Assembly: GCA_021083345.1 (NCBI GenBank)
Contig: JAJGRE010000001.1
Location: 310,001 to 374,000, forward strand
Length of the DNA stretch: 64,000 nt
Reading direction: 5' to 3'
From: Calditrichales bacterium MX18-03
GTDB lineage: Bacteria; Bacillota; Clostridia; Lutisporales; Lutisporaceae
The notes below the pieces were generated by a model. It saw nothing but the letters and a program-made list of their open reading frames with translations. It did no database searches and was not told where the DNA came from. A program made the position numbers and the translations under genes. Below, piece by piece: positions 28,066 to 37,632 of this stretch (its first letter is position 1; every line of letters begins with the position of its first letter).

Positions 28066-29664
28066 CTACTCCTCATTCAGCCAGGACTTAAGCAGTTGAG
28101 CCGCTGTCTCGGGTTTCTGGCCTACAAATTTGTCTATTTTCTTCTTCACTTCGTTTTTATCTTCAACATCTATTTCAGCAATGGGTGCTGATTCCATAGC
28201 ACTGAGCGGTATGGTCCGTCCCGAACTGTCGGTCACGTATTCTTCAGCCTCGGAACCGCCAGAACCGCGGCCTCTTCTTTTAAAGAGCAGGAAAATTGCA
28301 GCACCGAATATCAGAACTGCTGCTATCCCCGTCCCGGCCATAACCAAAAACTCTCTGGTCTGCAGCTTCGCTTCCTCAGCTTCCGCTTCGGCTACAGCAT
28401 CCTGGAAGGAAGTATCAAAGCCCATCAGGGCGACATTGATGCTGCTGTCTATAGGTATAGCCTGTGCGCCAAAACCCTGGACGGAATACTTTACAAGCTC
28501 CTTTACCTTGGCGACCAGCTCCTCACTGTTGGCTCTGGACTCTTCCTTCAGGCTGTCCTCGTTGACCAGTACCGAGACCGTCAGTCCCTGAATGCTTCCC
28601 ATTTCCTTTACGATCTGCTTTTTGATTTCATTGATTTCATAATTGACGATGGTGCTGGCTTCGTTATACTGTGCTTTTGAGGTGTCGGTTTCCACATACT
28701 GTTCGACTTCCGTGTTGCTGTCGGTTCCCGGTACACCGCCGTTGCCGGCGTCGACCCATTCTTTCTTGATATCCTGCATATTCCGCACAATACCGGCGTT
28801 TTTCTCGGTATCCGGTGCTTCAAAAACCGTACTGACGGTTTCTTCGCTGTTGTAGTCCAGATTAACGGCTACCGATACCTTTACATTGTTTACACCGAAA
28901 GGCGCCTCCAGGAACTTGATGATGGTCTTTTCAATGTTGGTCCTGACTGCATCCTGCATCTCCATTTGAGTGGAAATCTGTGCGCTTGTATTGTCGATAT
29001 CCTGAACCAAAGGCCTGCCGTTTTCATCCATTACAAATACATTCTCAGGCTTCAAACCTTTGACGCTTTTGGCCACATACTGCACAATACCCTGCACCTG
29101 GTTACGGTCCAAGGGTGACGTACCCGGCTTCATCTTCACAATCAGGGATGCCGTCGCTTCATTATTCTGGGGATCCAGCACAAAAGCCGTATCCTCCGGG
29201 ATATACAAGTTCACATCAACAAAATCCACACCCCGGATGGCCCGGATCCCTTTTTTCAGGTTATTCTGCTTTGCAGCCAAGTACCGCTGCTGTTTGTCCT
29301 GGCTTGTTTCAAAAAAAGATGCCTGAGCATCCTCGGGGACCTCATAGTCCTCGCTTATGACACCTTCCATAGCCAACTGCGCTCTGAGTTCATCCACCTT
29401 GTTCTTTGGCACATAAACGGTGGTTCCGTCGATCCTGGTGTTGATTCCCATTTCCTTCAGCTTTGCGTGCACATTTCCGGCATCGTTCTGGCTCAGGTTG
29501 GCGTAGAGTATTTCCATCTGCGGTCTTGCCGCATAGATGACAAAGCTGACCACCAGGGTTATGGACAGAACGGTTGCAATAATCAGCCGAAGCCTTTGCC
29601 CTTTATCCAGTCCACCCCAGAAAGCGTTCAGCTGGTTTCTCAGATTATTAAACATTTCACCCAT
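28066..29664 (-). CDS. fliF: Flagellar MS-ring protein FliF
   Basis: FliF builds the MS ring that hosts the export gate. The 532-residue protein has membrane helices at about 25-45 and 435-455, with YscJ/FliF ring-building domains between them (VVSFVIYAARPQMEILYANL start, then QNNEATASLIVKMKPG). The C-terminal cytoplasmic tail binds FliG (KPETAAQLLKSWLNEE). GAGGTG precedes the ATG. Confidence 0.97.
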   Translation of the reverse strand: MGEMFNNLRNQLNAFWGGLDKGQRLRLIIATVLSITLVVSFVIYAARPQMEILYANLSQNDAGNVHAKLKEMGINTRIDGTTVYVPKNKVDELRAQLAMEGVISEDYEVPEDAQASFFETSQDKQQRYLAAKQNNLKKGIRAIRGVDFVDVNLYIPEDTAFVLDPQNNEATASLIVKMKPGTSPLDRNQVQGIVQYVAKSVKGLKPENVFVMDENGRPLVQDIDNTSAQISTQMEMQDAVRTNIEKTIIKFLEAPFGVNNVKVSVAVNLDYNSEETVSTVFEAPDTEKNAGIVRNMQDIKKEWVDAGNGGVPGTDSNTEVEQYVETDTSKAQYNEASTIVNYEINEIKKQIVKEMGSIQGLTVSVLVNEDSLKEESRANSEELVAKVKELVKYSVQGFGAQAIPIDSSINVALMGFDTSFQDAVAEAEAEEAKLQTREFLVMAGTGIAAVLIFGAAIFLLFKRRGRGSGGSEAEEYVTDSSGRTIPLSAMESAPIAEIDVEDKNEVKKKIDKFVGQKPETAAQLLKSWLNEE

Positions 29665-29679
29665 TTCATCACCTCGCTG

Positions 29680-29970
29680 CTATACAGGCATTCTCATGAT
29701 TTCCTGATAGGCTTCAAGAATCTTGTTTCTCACCTGCAAGGTGAACTGCAGGGCTATTTCAGCCTTTTCTGCCGCTACCATGACCTGGTGGATATTATCG
29801 GTCTTGCCTGCAGCAAGGGCCGTATTCAGGCTCTCTGACTGCAATTGCAGGTCATTGACCTGGCTTATTGCGGTATTCAAAAAATCAGCAAAAGAAGCAC
29901 TTTTTGCATTGTCCTTCCTTTGCGTATCCTGGATATCCAAATTAAGCTGGCTTGGAAAATTTATCTTCAA
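29680..29970 (-). CDS. fliE: Hook-basal body protein FliE
   Basis: FliE joins the MS ring to the rod. The 96-residue helical protein has the family pattern SFADFLNTAISQVNDLQLQS and ends VRNKILEAYQEIMRMPV. Translation begins at TTG with GGGAGG 8 nt upstream. It lies between flgC and fliF. Confidence 0.94.
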   Translation of the reverse strand: MKINFPSQLNLDIQDTQRKDNAKSASFADFLNTAISQVNDLQLQSESLNTALAAGKTDNIHQVMVAAEKAEIALQFTLQVRNKILEAYQEIMRMPV

Positions 29971-30023
29971 GGATCATTCCTCCCGTACCTAAATGTTAGA
30001 TGCTTCGTTGTCTGCTCTCCTGC

Positions 30024-30467
30024 CTATGCACGTCCTATTTCCAATGCCTTCATCGCCATGGATTTTGTGGAATTCAACGCCGTCACGTTTGCTTCATAAG
30101 CCCTGCTGGCGGTGATCATATTGACCATTTCCGTCATGATATCCACATTGGGCAATCTGACATAACCCTCTTCATCGGCATCCGGATGCCCCGGCTCATA
30201 AACCATTTTGAAGGGGGACTTGTCCTCCTGGATGGCTGCAGCTTTTACCCCGCCGCCCATTGTTCCCTTGCTGGCTTCTGAAAGGTATTGGCTGAAGCTG
30301 GGCTTTCCTTCGGCTTCCTGAAAAACAACCACCTGCCTTCTATAAGGTGTACCGCTGGCAGTTTTGGTGGTGTTGACGTTGGCTATGTTCTTGGACATGA
30401 CATCCATCCTGAGTCTTTCAGCTGTCAGTCCCGAAGCGCTTATGTTAATTGAATTGAAAAATCCCAT
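30024..30467 (-). CDS. flgC: Flagellar proximal rod protein FlgC
   Basis: FlgC is a proximal rod subunit. The 147-residue protein has the N-terminal rod motif MDVMSKNIANVNTTKT. Its C-terminal helix is NVDIMTEMVNMITASRAYEA. Length is normal, and it follows flgB with a 5-bp gap. Confidence 0.95.
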   Translation of the reverse strand: MGFFNSINISASGLTAERLRMDVMSKNIANVNTTKTASGTPYRRQVVVFQEAEGKPSFSQYLSEASKGTMGGGVKAAAIQEDKSPFKMVYEPGHPDADEEGYVRLPNVDIMTEMVNMITASRAYEANVTALNSTKSMAMKALEIGRA

Positions 30468-30472
30468 TTCAC

Positions 30473-30880
30473 TTACCTCCCACTATTTAAAACCAGTTTG
30501 ATCTTGCTGAACTCCTTTGTCAGCTGGGCAATGACCGCATTATACTTGATAGTGTTTTTTGCCAGTTCTGCCATTTCAACATCAATGTCCACATTGTTCT
30601 TGTCACGTTTGGTCGACGTGAAGCTTTCCTGCTCGACGCTGGGTTCCGGAATGTCCTGGCTGCCGTGGCCGATTGGGATGAACTTATCGCTTTTCTTTAT
30701 ACCGGACAGCTGCAGTTCCGATATGGAGTCCGACAAATATTCTTCAAATCGGACATAGGATTTTTTGAAACCGGGTGTGTTGACATTGGCAATATTGTTG
30801 GATATGACTTCGTTCCTCAGCCAGGCTGCATCTAAAGCCTTTTCCAGAACCTTGGTCTTTCCGGTGATCTTGTCGATCAT
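30473..30880 (-). CDS. flgB: Flagellar proximal rod protein FlgB
   Basis: FlgB is the first gene of the flagellar operon and encodes a proximal rod subunit. It has the rod motif LRNEVISNNIANVNTPGFKK and the C-terminal VDIDVEMAELAKNTIKYNAV. The most credible start is ATG 30880, six bases after GGAGGG. An ATG two codons earlier abuts the SD, and a TTG at 30898 lies upstream of it. Protein length from 30880 is 135 residues. Confidence 0.94.
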   Translation of the reverse strand: MIDKITGKTKVLEKALDAAWLRNEVISNNIANVNTPGFKKSYVRFEEYLSDSISELQLSGIKKSDKFIPIGHGSQDIPEPSVEQESFTSTKRDKNNVDIDVEMAELAKNTIKYNAVIAQLTKEFSKIKLVLNSGR

Positions 30881-31009
30881 GCTCATCCCTCCAATCAAAG
30901 CGATGTATTTCTCGTGCTTCAGCCATTATTTTGCATAAATTGATCATTCTGCAAGTGGTTTTTGTACTTACATCAAATATAAACTATTCGACACAAACCC
31001 TTCATTTCC

Positions 31010-31038
31010 TTTATAAATCCGCAAATATTTATTGTCAC
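31010..31038 (-). promoter_or_regulatory. Candidate sigma-A promoter of the flagellar operon
   Basis: On the minus strand GTGACA (31033-31038) and TATAAA (31010-31015) are 17 bp apart. Transcription would start near 31003 and give a leader of about 120 nt before flgB. The candidate lies downstream of the codY terminator. It therefore gives the flagellar genes their own promoter while some codY read-through remains possible. No SigD-type promoter was found here. Confidence 0.5.
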
Positions 31039-31117
31039 GGGAGCCATATTTCGCTATGGAAATCAGGCATCTTTTATACAAAAGATAACGTACTCAAAGC
31101 TGAAAATGAATACAGCT

Positions 31118-31131
31118 TTACAGTGTCTTTG
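31118..31131 (+). repeat. Partial copy C of the dispersed repeat (upstream of flgB)
   Basis: TTACAGTGTCTTTG followed by ATATAA matches the right end of copy B (12232-12245) with one change in the core, and the preceding bases TACAGC also match. The other end block is absent. It lies between the codY terminator and the flgB promoter. Confidence 0.45.
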
Positions 31132-31143
31132 ATATAAGTATCG

Positions 31144-31186
31144 AAAAAAAAAGAAGACTTCTTAAGTATGACTCAAGAAATCTTCG
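31144..31186 (-). terminator. Intrinsic terminator after codY
   Basis: Minus-strand hairpin with stem GAAGATTTCTT / AAGAAGTCTTC (one mismatch) and loop GAGTCATACTT, followed by nine T. It starts a few bases beyond the codY stop. It ends the topA-trmFO-hslVU-codY transcript before the flagellar operon. Confidence 0.85.
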
Positions 31187-31192
31187 CTGCTG

Positions 31193-31975
31193 CTATCTGA
31201 TTTTTTTCAGTTCTTCCATCAGCTTATCGTTCAGTATCTTGATGTGCGTTCCCTTCATGCCGAGGGATCTGGACTCAATGACACCGGCGCTTTCGAACTT
31301 TCTCAGCGCATTGACGATAACAGACCTTGTGATGCCCACTTTATCGGCAATTTTGCTGGCGATGAGCAAGCCTTCACTTCCCTCCAGTTCCTTGAAAATA
31401 TGCTCAACAGCTTCCAGTTCGGAATAAGAAAGCGTCCCGATAGCCATCTGGACTACTGCTTTCTTTCTGGCTTCTTCCTCTATCTCTTCATGCTTGGACC
31501 GCAGGACTTCAATACCGACAACGGTAGATCCGTACTCCGCCAGGACTAGATCCTCATCATTGAAGCCTTGGTTGTATTTACCAAGGATGAGTGTTGCAAG
31601 CCTCTCTCCTCCGCCGAAAACCGGTACCACCGTGGAATAAGGTGTGCCCATATCGCATCTTTCCTTATTGTCTATGACGCAGACATTTTCTGGATTTGCA
31701 ATGTTGGCTTGGGTTTCGGTAATGCTCAGTAAGGACTTGTTGTACTCATCCGGAAATTTCTTGTCAACAAGCAGTTCATTTTTCAGGTATTCGCACTCTT
31801 CCTTGCTGCCCAGGGCGTACCCGAGGATCCTTCCTTTTCTGCTCAGAATATAAACGTTGGCTTCCAGCACCTCGCTCAGTATTTTGCAAAGGTCATAAAA
31901 CGATACCGCTTGCGTCCCCGACGTCTGCAGGACTTTGTTCACTCTTCTCATTTTTTCTAATAGTGTAGAGCTCAT
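31193..31975 (-). CDS. codY: GTP- and branched-chain amino acid-sensing global repressor CodY
   Basis: CodY represses nutrient-limitation genes when GTP and isoleucine/leucine/valine are high. The 260-residue protein has an N-terminal GAF domain ([20 protein letters not shown] onward). A C-terminal winged helix carries the recognition segment [20 protein letters not shown]. Length is normal. It lies directly after hslU (15-bp gap) and just upstream of the flagellar genes, which CodY controls in B. subtilis. Confidence 0.97.
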   Translation of the reverse strand: MSSTLLEKMRRVNKVLQTSGTQAVSFYDLCKILSEVLEANVYILSRKGRILGYALGSKEECEYLKNELLVDKKFPDEYNKSLLSITETQANIANPENVCVIDNKERCDMGTPYSTVVPVFGGGERLATLILGKYNQGFNDEDLVLAEYGSTVVGIEVLRSKHEEIEEEARKKAVVQMAIGTLSYSELEAVEHIFKELEGSEGLLIASKIADKVGITRSVIVNALRKFESAGVIESRSLGMKGTHIKILNDKLMEELKKIR

Positions 31976-31990
31976 ATGTTTCCTCCTTCA

Positions 31991-33394
31991 TTAAATGATG
32001 TATTTGCTGACATCCCGGTTTTTTATGTCGTTCATTAAAGCATTCTTTACATAATCCCTGGTTATCATAAGCTTCTTTTCCGATATGTCCGGTGCATTGA
32101 AGGAAACATCCTCAAACAACCGCTCCATTACGGTATAAAGCCTTCTTGCCCCTATGTTTTCATATTGCTCGTTCATATAAACCGCTATTTCCGCCATTTC
32201 GGCAATAGCCTCTTCCTCAAATTCAACCTCTATGTTTTCTGCACCCAAGAGGGCTTTGTATTGCTTTGACAATGCATTGTTGGGCTTTGTCAGGATCTCC
32301 CTGAAGTTCTCCTTTGTCAGGCTGCTAAGCTCCACTCTGACCGGAAAACGACCCTGCAGCTCGGGTATCAGATCGGAAACCTTGGCAACATGAAAAGCTC
32401 CGGCTGCAATAAACAGCATATAGTCCGTCTTGACCGGTCCATATTTGGTAATAACAGTGCTGCCTTCCACGATAGGAAGGATATCCCGCTGCACACCTTC
32501 ACGTGACACATCAGGGCCGCTGCTGTACCCCTTTCCGGCAATTTTATCAATTTCATCGATAAAGATGATTCCTTTTTCCTCCGCCCTTTTGATGGCTTCC
32601 TCAGTCACATTGTCCATATCGATGAGCTTTTGGGCTTCCTGTTGCGTGAGAAGTTTCATCGCTTCTTTGACAGAAACCTTTCTCTGCTTCGTTTTCTTGG
32701 GAAAAAGGCCGCCAAACATGTCCTGCATATTAATGTTCATCTGTTCCATGCCAAGCCCGGACAGCATTTCAATCGTGGACCCGGAGGAGTCCTCCACCTC
32801 GATTTCCACCTGCTGGTTATCCATTTCGCCGGCTTTTATCTTCTGCCTGATGTAAAACCGGTTGGTCATGATGTCCTCTTCCTTCTGCCTGCTCTGCTCA
32901 TCCGCATCGCTCTCACGGGAAGGATAGCCGCCGCCAAAAAGCATTTCAAAAGGGTTTTTGTTGGCGTTGGCCTTTCGGGATGACGGTATCAGAACCTCTG
33001 CGATTCGCTCCGCTGCCATGTCATGGGCCTTTTCGCCCACTTCGGACATTTTTTCAGTCTTGACCATCCGGACGGCAAATTCCACCAAATCCCGGATAAT
33101 GGACTCTACGTCCCTTCCGACATATCCCACTTCAGTGAACTTTGTGGCTTCCACCTTGACAAAGGGTGCATTGACCAGCTTTGCCAGCCTTCTGGCAATT
33201 TCGGTCTTGCCGACACCTGTGGGTCCGATCATCAATATATTCTTAGGCGTGATCTCACTCCGCATTTCCTCATCCAATAGGTTTCTCCGGTACCTGTTTC
33301 TCAAAGCAACTGCAACGGAACGCTTTGCATTCTCTTGCCCGATAATGTATTTATCCAGTTCTTCCACGATTTGCTTTGGAGTCAATTCCTTCAT
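31991..33394 (-). CDS. hslU: ATP-dependent protease ATPase subunit HslU (ClpY)
   Basis: HslU unfolds substrates for the HslV peptidase. The 467-residue AAA+ protein begins [20 protein letters not shown]. Walker A is [14 protein letters not shown], the intermediate domain lies at about 110-240, and Walker B is GIIFIDEID. The C-terminal tail that docks into HslV ends SKYII. ATG 33394 is chosen because GGAGGAGG lies just upstream. The gene starts 15 bp after hslV. Confidence 0.96.
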   Translation of the reverse strand: MKELTPKQIVEELDKYIIGQENAKRSVAVALRNRYRRNLLDEEMRSEITPKNILMIGPTGVGKTEIARRLAKLVNAPFVKVEATKFTEVGYVGRDVESIIRDLVEFAVRMVKTEKMSEVGEKAHDMAAERIAEVLIPSSRKANANKNPFEMLFGGGYPSRESDADEQSRQKEEDIMTNRFYIRQKIKAGEMDNQQVEIEVEDSSGSTIEMLSGLGMEQMNINMQDMFGGLFPKKTKQRKVSVKEAMKLLTQQEAQKLIDMDNVTEEAIKRAEEKGIIFIDEIDKIAGKGYSSGPDVSREGVQRDILPIVEGSTVITKYGPVKTDYMLFIAAGAFHVAKVSDLIPELQGRFPVRVELSSLTKENFREILTKPNNALSKQYKALLGAENIEVEFEEEAIAEMAEIAVYMNEQYENIGARRLYTVMERLFEDVSFNAPDISEKKLMITRDYVKNALMNDIKNRDVSKYII

Positions 33395-33408
33395 GGCATC
33401 CTCCTCCA

Positions 33409-33939
33409 TTATAATTCCTCAACTGCTACGTTGCTGTTGGTAAAGACACAGATGGAAGCCGCAATTTCCAGAGACTTTCTGACGATTTCCCTGGCCGGCA
33501 GGTCTGTATTTTGCTGCAGAGCCTTTGCCGCTGCAAGGGCGTAATTGCCTCCCGAGCCGATGGCAATGACGCCGTCATCCGGTTCTATCACTTCACCGCT
33601 GCCTGAAATAACCAGCAGTGTTTCATTATCTATGGCAATGAGCATTGCTTCCAGATTCCGCAGTACCTTATCACTTCTCCATTCCTTAGCAAGCTCCACA
33701 GCTGCCCGCTTAAGATTGCCACTGTGCTGCTCAAGCTTCTCCTCCAACCGCTCCGACAGTGTAAAGGCGTCGGATACCGAACCGGCAAAGCCAACGATGA
33801 CCTTTCCGCCGAAAAGCCGTCTGACCTTCCTGGCCGTGGCCTTTATAATGGTGCTCTGGCTCATGGTGACCTGCCCGTCTCCGGCAATGGCACCTTGCCC
33901 ATCCTTCATGACTGCCACTATAGTCGTTGCATGAAACAT
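33409..33939 (-). CDS. hslV: ATP-dependent protease peptidase subunit HslV (ClpQ)
   Basis: HslV is the double-ring peptidase of the HslUV complex. The 176-residue protein starts [14 protein letters not shown], with [10 protein letters not shown] and [20 protein letters not shown] as family markers. The likely nucleophile is a threonine of TTIVAV, freed by removal of the short leader. B. subtilis ClpQ has a Ser-containing leader (MSSFHATTI) and uses serine; that serine is missing here. ATG 33939 has GGAGGAG 5 nt upstream. Confidence 0.95.
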   Translation of the reverse strand: MFHATTIVAVMKDGQGAIAGDGQVTMSQSTIIKATARKVRRLFGGKVIVGFAGSVSDAFTLSERLEEKLEQHSGNLKRAAVELAKEWRSDKVLRNLEAMLIAIDNETLLVISGSGEVIEPDDGVIAIGSGGNYALAAAKALQQNTDLPAREIVRKSLEIAASICVFTNSNVAVEEL

Positions 33940-33984
33940 ATTCTCCTCCAAATTTCCTGACGGATCTCTATTGACACGTGAACA

Positions 33985-34012
33985 ATTGTAAATATTCGTA
34001 AAAGTCAAACAA
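33985..34012 (-). promoter_or_regulatory. Weak candidate promoter before hslV
   Basis: TACAAT (33985-33990) with TTGTTT 16 bp upstream (34007-34012), in the 99-bp gap between trmFO and hslV. The -10 is good and the -35 poor. It could give hslVU-codY an internal promoter. Confidence 0.25.
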
Positions 34013-34038
34013 CTTTCAAGTTAAATATATCACTTCGT

Positions 34039-35367
34039 TTACACAATTGCAACAATATCCGGCATGCTTTCAGCAAAAATTTCTAAGTCACTCAGCGCCC
34101 GCTCCGCATATTGCATGTATTTCTCTTTCTTGTTCTTGATACGGTACCCCAAATCGGGAAAAATGCCAAAGTTTACATTCATCGGCTGAAAACGCTTGTT
34201 GGTGGTATCGGTAATGTAGCTGCAAAGCGCACCATGAGCGGTAGTGTCTGGAAATACAAAAGGCGCTTTTCCCGAAAAAAGCCTTGCTGCATTGATGCCT
34301 GCGATGAGACCGGAAGAAGCGGACTCCACATAGCCTTCCACACCGGTCATCTGTCCCGCAAAAAATACCCTGCTGCTGTCTTTAAGCTGCAAAGTCGGCT
34401 GCAAGACCTTGGGGGAATTGATGTAGGTATTGCGGTGCATGACGCCGTACCTGACGAATTCGGCATTTTCCAGTCCCGGTATCAGGCTGAAAACGCGCTT
34501 TTGCTCTCCCCACTTCAAATGTGTTTGGAAACCGACAATATTATACAGCGTCCCTTCTTTATTGTCCTGTCTGAGCTGGATGACTGCATAGGGCTGTTCC
34601 CCGGTCCTTGGGTCAGTCAGGCCTACCGGCTTCAGAGGACCGAACAGCAGTGTCATGGGACCCCTTTTCGCCATTGTTTCCACCGGCATACAGCCTTCAA
34701 AAACGATTTCCTTTTCAAAGCTCTTAAGCGGCACGACTTCCGCCTTGATCAACTCGTTGTAAAAGTGTTCATACTCCGCTTGAGTCATGGGACAATTGAC
34801 ATAATCGCTTTCACCCCGGTCATAACGGGAAGCCTTGAATACCCTTTCCTTGTCGATGGACTCATATGTCACGATAGGTGCAGCCGCATCATAAAAATAG
34901 AAATAATCGTTGTCTAGCCGCTGCCGAATCTCCTTGGCAAGGATATCGGATGTCAAAGGGCCTGTCGCAACGACCACGATCCCGTCCTCCGGTATCTGTG
35001 AAACTTCTTCTCGCACAACCTCGATATTTGGGTGGTACTGAATCCGGTCCGTGATATCCTGTGAGAAACCTTCCCGGTCCACAGCCAAAGCCCCGCCCGC
35101 AGGCAAAGCATGCAAATCCGCGCAAGTCATGATAAGGGAATTCAGCCGCCGCATTTCCTCCTTCAAAAGCCCCACTGCATTTTCAAGCAGGTTCGAGCGG
35201 AGGGAATTGCTGCATACCAGTTCCCCGAACTTGTCGGTATGATGTGCAGGCGAGGACTGGATGGGGCGCATCTCATAAAGTCTCACCCTCAGCCCCCGCT
35301 GTGCGATCTGCCATGCTGCCTCGCTGCCGGCCAGCCCGGCGCCGATAACGGTAATATAATCCTTCAA
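34039..35367 (-). CDS. trmFO: tRNA uracil-54 C5-methyltransferase TrmFO (folate/FAD-dependent)
   Basis: TrmFO makes ribothymidine-54 in tRNA using methylenetetrahydrofolate and FAD. The 442-residue protein begins with the FAD-binding motif [19 protein letters not shown]. It contains the GidA-like second half with [20 protein letters not shown]. The start is TTG with GGTGG 7 nt upstream. It follows topA directly. In B. subtilis xerC lies between trmFO and clpQ; here it is missing. Confidence 0.96.
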   Translation of the reverse strand: MKDYITVIGAGLAGSEAAWQIAQRGLRVRLYEMRPIQSSPAHHTDKFGELVCSNSLRSNLLENAVGLLKEEMRRLNSLIMTCADLHALPAGGALAVDREGFSQDITDRIQYHPNIEVVREEVSQIPEDGIVVVATGPLTSDILAKEIRQRLDNDYFYFYDAAAPIVTYESIDKERVFKASRYDRGESDYVNCPMTQAEYEHFYNELIKAEVVPLKSFEKEIVFEGCMPVETMAKRGPMTLLFGPLKPVGLTDPRTGEQPYAVIQLRQDNKEGTLYNIVGFQTHLKWGEQKRVFSLIPGLENAEFVRYGVMHRNTYINSPKVLQPTLQLKDSSRVFFAGQMTGVEGYVESASSGLIAGINAARLFSGKAPFVFPDTTAHGALCSYITDTTNKRFQPMNVNFGIFPDLGYRIKNKKEKYMQYAERALSDLEIFAESMPDIVAIV

Positions 35368-35370
35368 AAT

Positions 35371-37464
35371 CTATTCCACCTTCTTGTCGTTTACCTTCTC
35401 AAAATCGCAGCCCTCGCTGATGCACTTCAGTGTCTGTCCCTTTTTGCTTGCTTTTTTCAGCAGGTGATTCCCGCACCTGGGGCAGGTTTCAGCTACGGGC
35501 TCATCCCAGGTTACAAAGCTGCATTCGGGATATTTGCTGCAGCCATAGAACTTGCGGCCTTTCTTAGTTTTCCGCGCAATCAGCTCTCCGATGCATTTTG
35601 GGCACTTGAAGCCAGTGCTTTCGATAATCGCTTTGGTATTCCTGCACTGAGGGAAGCCGGGGCAGGCCAGGAACTTTCCATATCTGCCCTGCTTGTAGAC
35701 CATATTGCGTCCACATAACTCACAGATCACTTCGCTGACCTCATCCTGAATTTCTATCTTGCCGATTTTCTCTTCGGCATTGACCAAGGTCTTTTCAAAG
35801 GGGCGGTAGAACTCTTCGATAATCCTGATCCAGTCCTTTTCTCCTTCTTCCACATCGTCCAGCTTATTTTCCATGTTAGCTGTAAATTCAGCATCCACGA
35901 TATCGCTGAAATGTTCCTTTAAAAGGCCTGTTACCTTATCGCCCAAATCTGTGGGAATCAGGAATTTTTTCTCCCGTATGATATAGCCTCTGGCCAGGAT
36001 GGTTGAGATGATCGGCGCATATGTGCTTGGCCTTCCGATTCCCTTCTCTTCCAATGCCTTTACCAGTGTGGCCTCTGTATAACGCTGCGATGGCTCTGTA
36101 AAATGCTGCTTGGGTTCCAGCTTCCTGAGCTTGGGTTTTTGGTTCTCCTGGAGTTCGGGAAGCGTGACCTCTTCGTCCTCTTCCTTTTCATCCTTGCCTT
36201 CAGTATAGATATGCATAAAGCCAGGAAAACGCAGAATACTGCCATATGACTTGAACAAATAGCCGTTCGCTGTGATGTCTACCGTTACAGTGTCATATAC
36301 CGCAGACTGCATCTGGCTGGCCATGAACCTTTCCCAAATCAGTTTGTACAACTTATATTGGTCCTTTTCCAGGGAATCCTTTATCTTATCCGGTTCGCGG
36401 GACACAGAAGTAGGCCGGATGGCCTCGTGGGCATCCTGTACCTTTTTGCCGCTTTTTACCGGCTTGGTTTCGGTACTCATATAGTTTTTGCCATATTTCT
36501 CCGTTATGTATTCCGCCGCATCCTTTTTCGCTTCTTCGGATACTCTCACCGAGTCCGTTCTGATATAAGTCACAAGACCGATGGTCCCTTCTCCCTTTAC
36601 ATCAACGCCTTCATACAGCTGCTGTGCAATCATCATGGTCTTTTTTGTCGTAAACCCAAGCTTTCGGTATGCTTCCTGCTGCAGCGTGCTTGTGATGAAG
36701 GGGCTGGGCGCATGGCGCTTTTTTTCCCCTTTCTTGATTTTCTTGACGGTATATTCCGCACCTTTCAGGTTTTCCAGAAGGCCGTCCATTTCCTGGCCGC
36801 TGCCGATTTCAATCTTCTCCGTCTCGGTGCCGTAGAATTTGGCATCAAAATTTTTCTTGGACTCGGAATCGGTAAGCCTGGCGGTTAGAGACCAATATTC
36901 CTTCGGAACAAAGGCCCTGATTTCATTCTCACGGTCACAGATCAGCCTGACTGCCACCGACTGTACCCTTCCTGCGCTGAGGCCTTTCTTGACCTTTTTC
37001 CAGAGCAGGGGGCTGATCTTGTAACCCACCAGCCTATCCAGGACCCGCCTGGCTTGCTGGGCATTGATCAGATTGGTGTTGAGTTTTCTCGGATGCTTCA
37101 AGGCAGAGGTCACTGCCGTCTTGGTAATCTCGTTAAACTCAATCCTGCATGCTTGTTCGGTGTTAAGTCCCAGGATTTGCGCCAGATGCCAGGAGATGGC
37201 TTCACCTTCACGATCAGGGTCGGTAGCCAGGTAGATCTTGTCGCAGTTCTTCGCTTCCTTGCGAAGCTTTTCTGTGATATCCCCTTTTCCTCTGATGGTA
37301 ATGTACTTGGGCTCAAATCTATGCTCAACATCGATTCCCAACTGGCTTTTCGGCAGATCCCGGATATGCCCCATGGACGCCTCAACCTTGTAGTTGGCGC
37401 TCAGGAACTTCTTTATAGTCTTAACTTTGGCAGGTGACTCAACGATAACAAGAGATGTTTTCAA
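35371..37464 (-). CDS. topA: DNA topoisomerase I
   Basis: TopA relaxes negative supercoils. The roughly 697-residue protein has the TOPRIM domain (VIVESPAKVKTIKKFL, then TDPDREGEAISWHL) and the active-site tyrosine in GLVTYIRTDS near residue 300. Three C-terminal four-cysteine zinc ribbons start at CELCGRN, CPKCIGE and CPRCGNH. TTG 37464 is preferred, with GAGGTG 5 nt upstream; a GTG at 37473 lies within that SD. It heads the topA-trmFO-hslV-hslU-codY unit. Confidence 0.96.
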   Translation of the reverse strand: MKTSLVIVESPAKVKTIKKFLSANYKVEASMGHIRDLPKSQLGIDVEHRFEPKYITIRGKGDITEKLRKEAKNCDKIYLATDPDREGEAISWHLAQILGLNTEQACRIEFNEITKTAVTSALKHPRKLNTNLINAQQARRVLDRLVGYKISPLLWKKVKKGLSAGRVQSVAVRLICDRENEIRAFVPKEYWSLTARLTDSESKKNFDAKFYGTETEKIEIGSGQEMDGLLENLKGAEYTVKKIKKGEKKRHAPSPFITSTLQQEAYRKLGFTTKKTMMIAQQLYEGVDVKGEGTIGLVTYIRTDSVRVSEEAKKDAAEYITEKYGKNYMSTETKPVKSGKKVQDAHEAIRPTSVSREPDKIKDSLEKDQYKLYKLIWERFMASQMQSAVYDTVTVDITANGYLFKSYGSILRFPGFMHIYTEGKDEKEEDEEVTLPELQENQKPKLRKLEPKQHFTEPSQRYTEATLVKALEEKGIGRPSTYAPIISTILARGYIIREKKFLIPTDLGDKVTGLLKEHFSDIVDAEFTANMENKLDDVEEGEKDWIRIIEEFYRPFEKTLVNAEEKIGKIEIQDEVSEVICELCGRNMVYKQGRYGKFLACPGFPQCRNTKAIIESTGFKCPKCIGELIARKTKKGRKFYGCSKYPECSFVTWDEPVAETCPRCGNHLLKKASKKGQTLKCISEGCDFEKVNDKKVE

Positions 37465-37526
37465 ACGCTTCACCTCATTTAAAAAATTAGCTCCATGGTC
37501 TTTTAGCTTTTAAAAAGTCAACACAT

Positions 37527-37556
37527 ATTATAACAGAATTTTCTAAAAAAACGCAA
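37527..37556 (-). promoter_or_regulatory. topA promoter with possible CodY site
   Basis: TTGCGT (37551-37556) and a perfect TATAAT (37527-37532) are 18 bp apart on the minus strand. The spacer holds AATTTTCTAAAAAAA (37537-37551). This agrees with the CodY box AATTTTCWGAAAATT at 12 of 15 positions. Since codY is the last gene of this unit, the site could give feedback control. The A-rich context makes chance matches more likely. Confidence 0.55.
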
Positions 37557-37632
37557 TAGAAACTAGAAAAAACTTGTTAATTATTTGTCTTGTTGCATTG
37601 GTTACCGTCTTGCTTGCTTGCTTTCTCATGCT

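Noticed and set aside
30881-31140. SigD-type promoter (TAAA, GCCGATAA) for the flagellar operon
   Set aside because: No such pair with about 15-bp spacing is visible; only a sigma-A type candidate fits.
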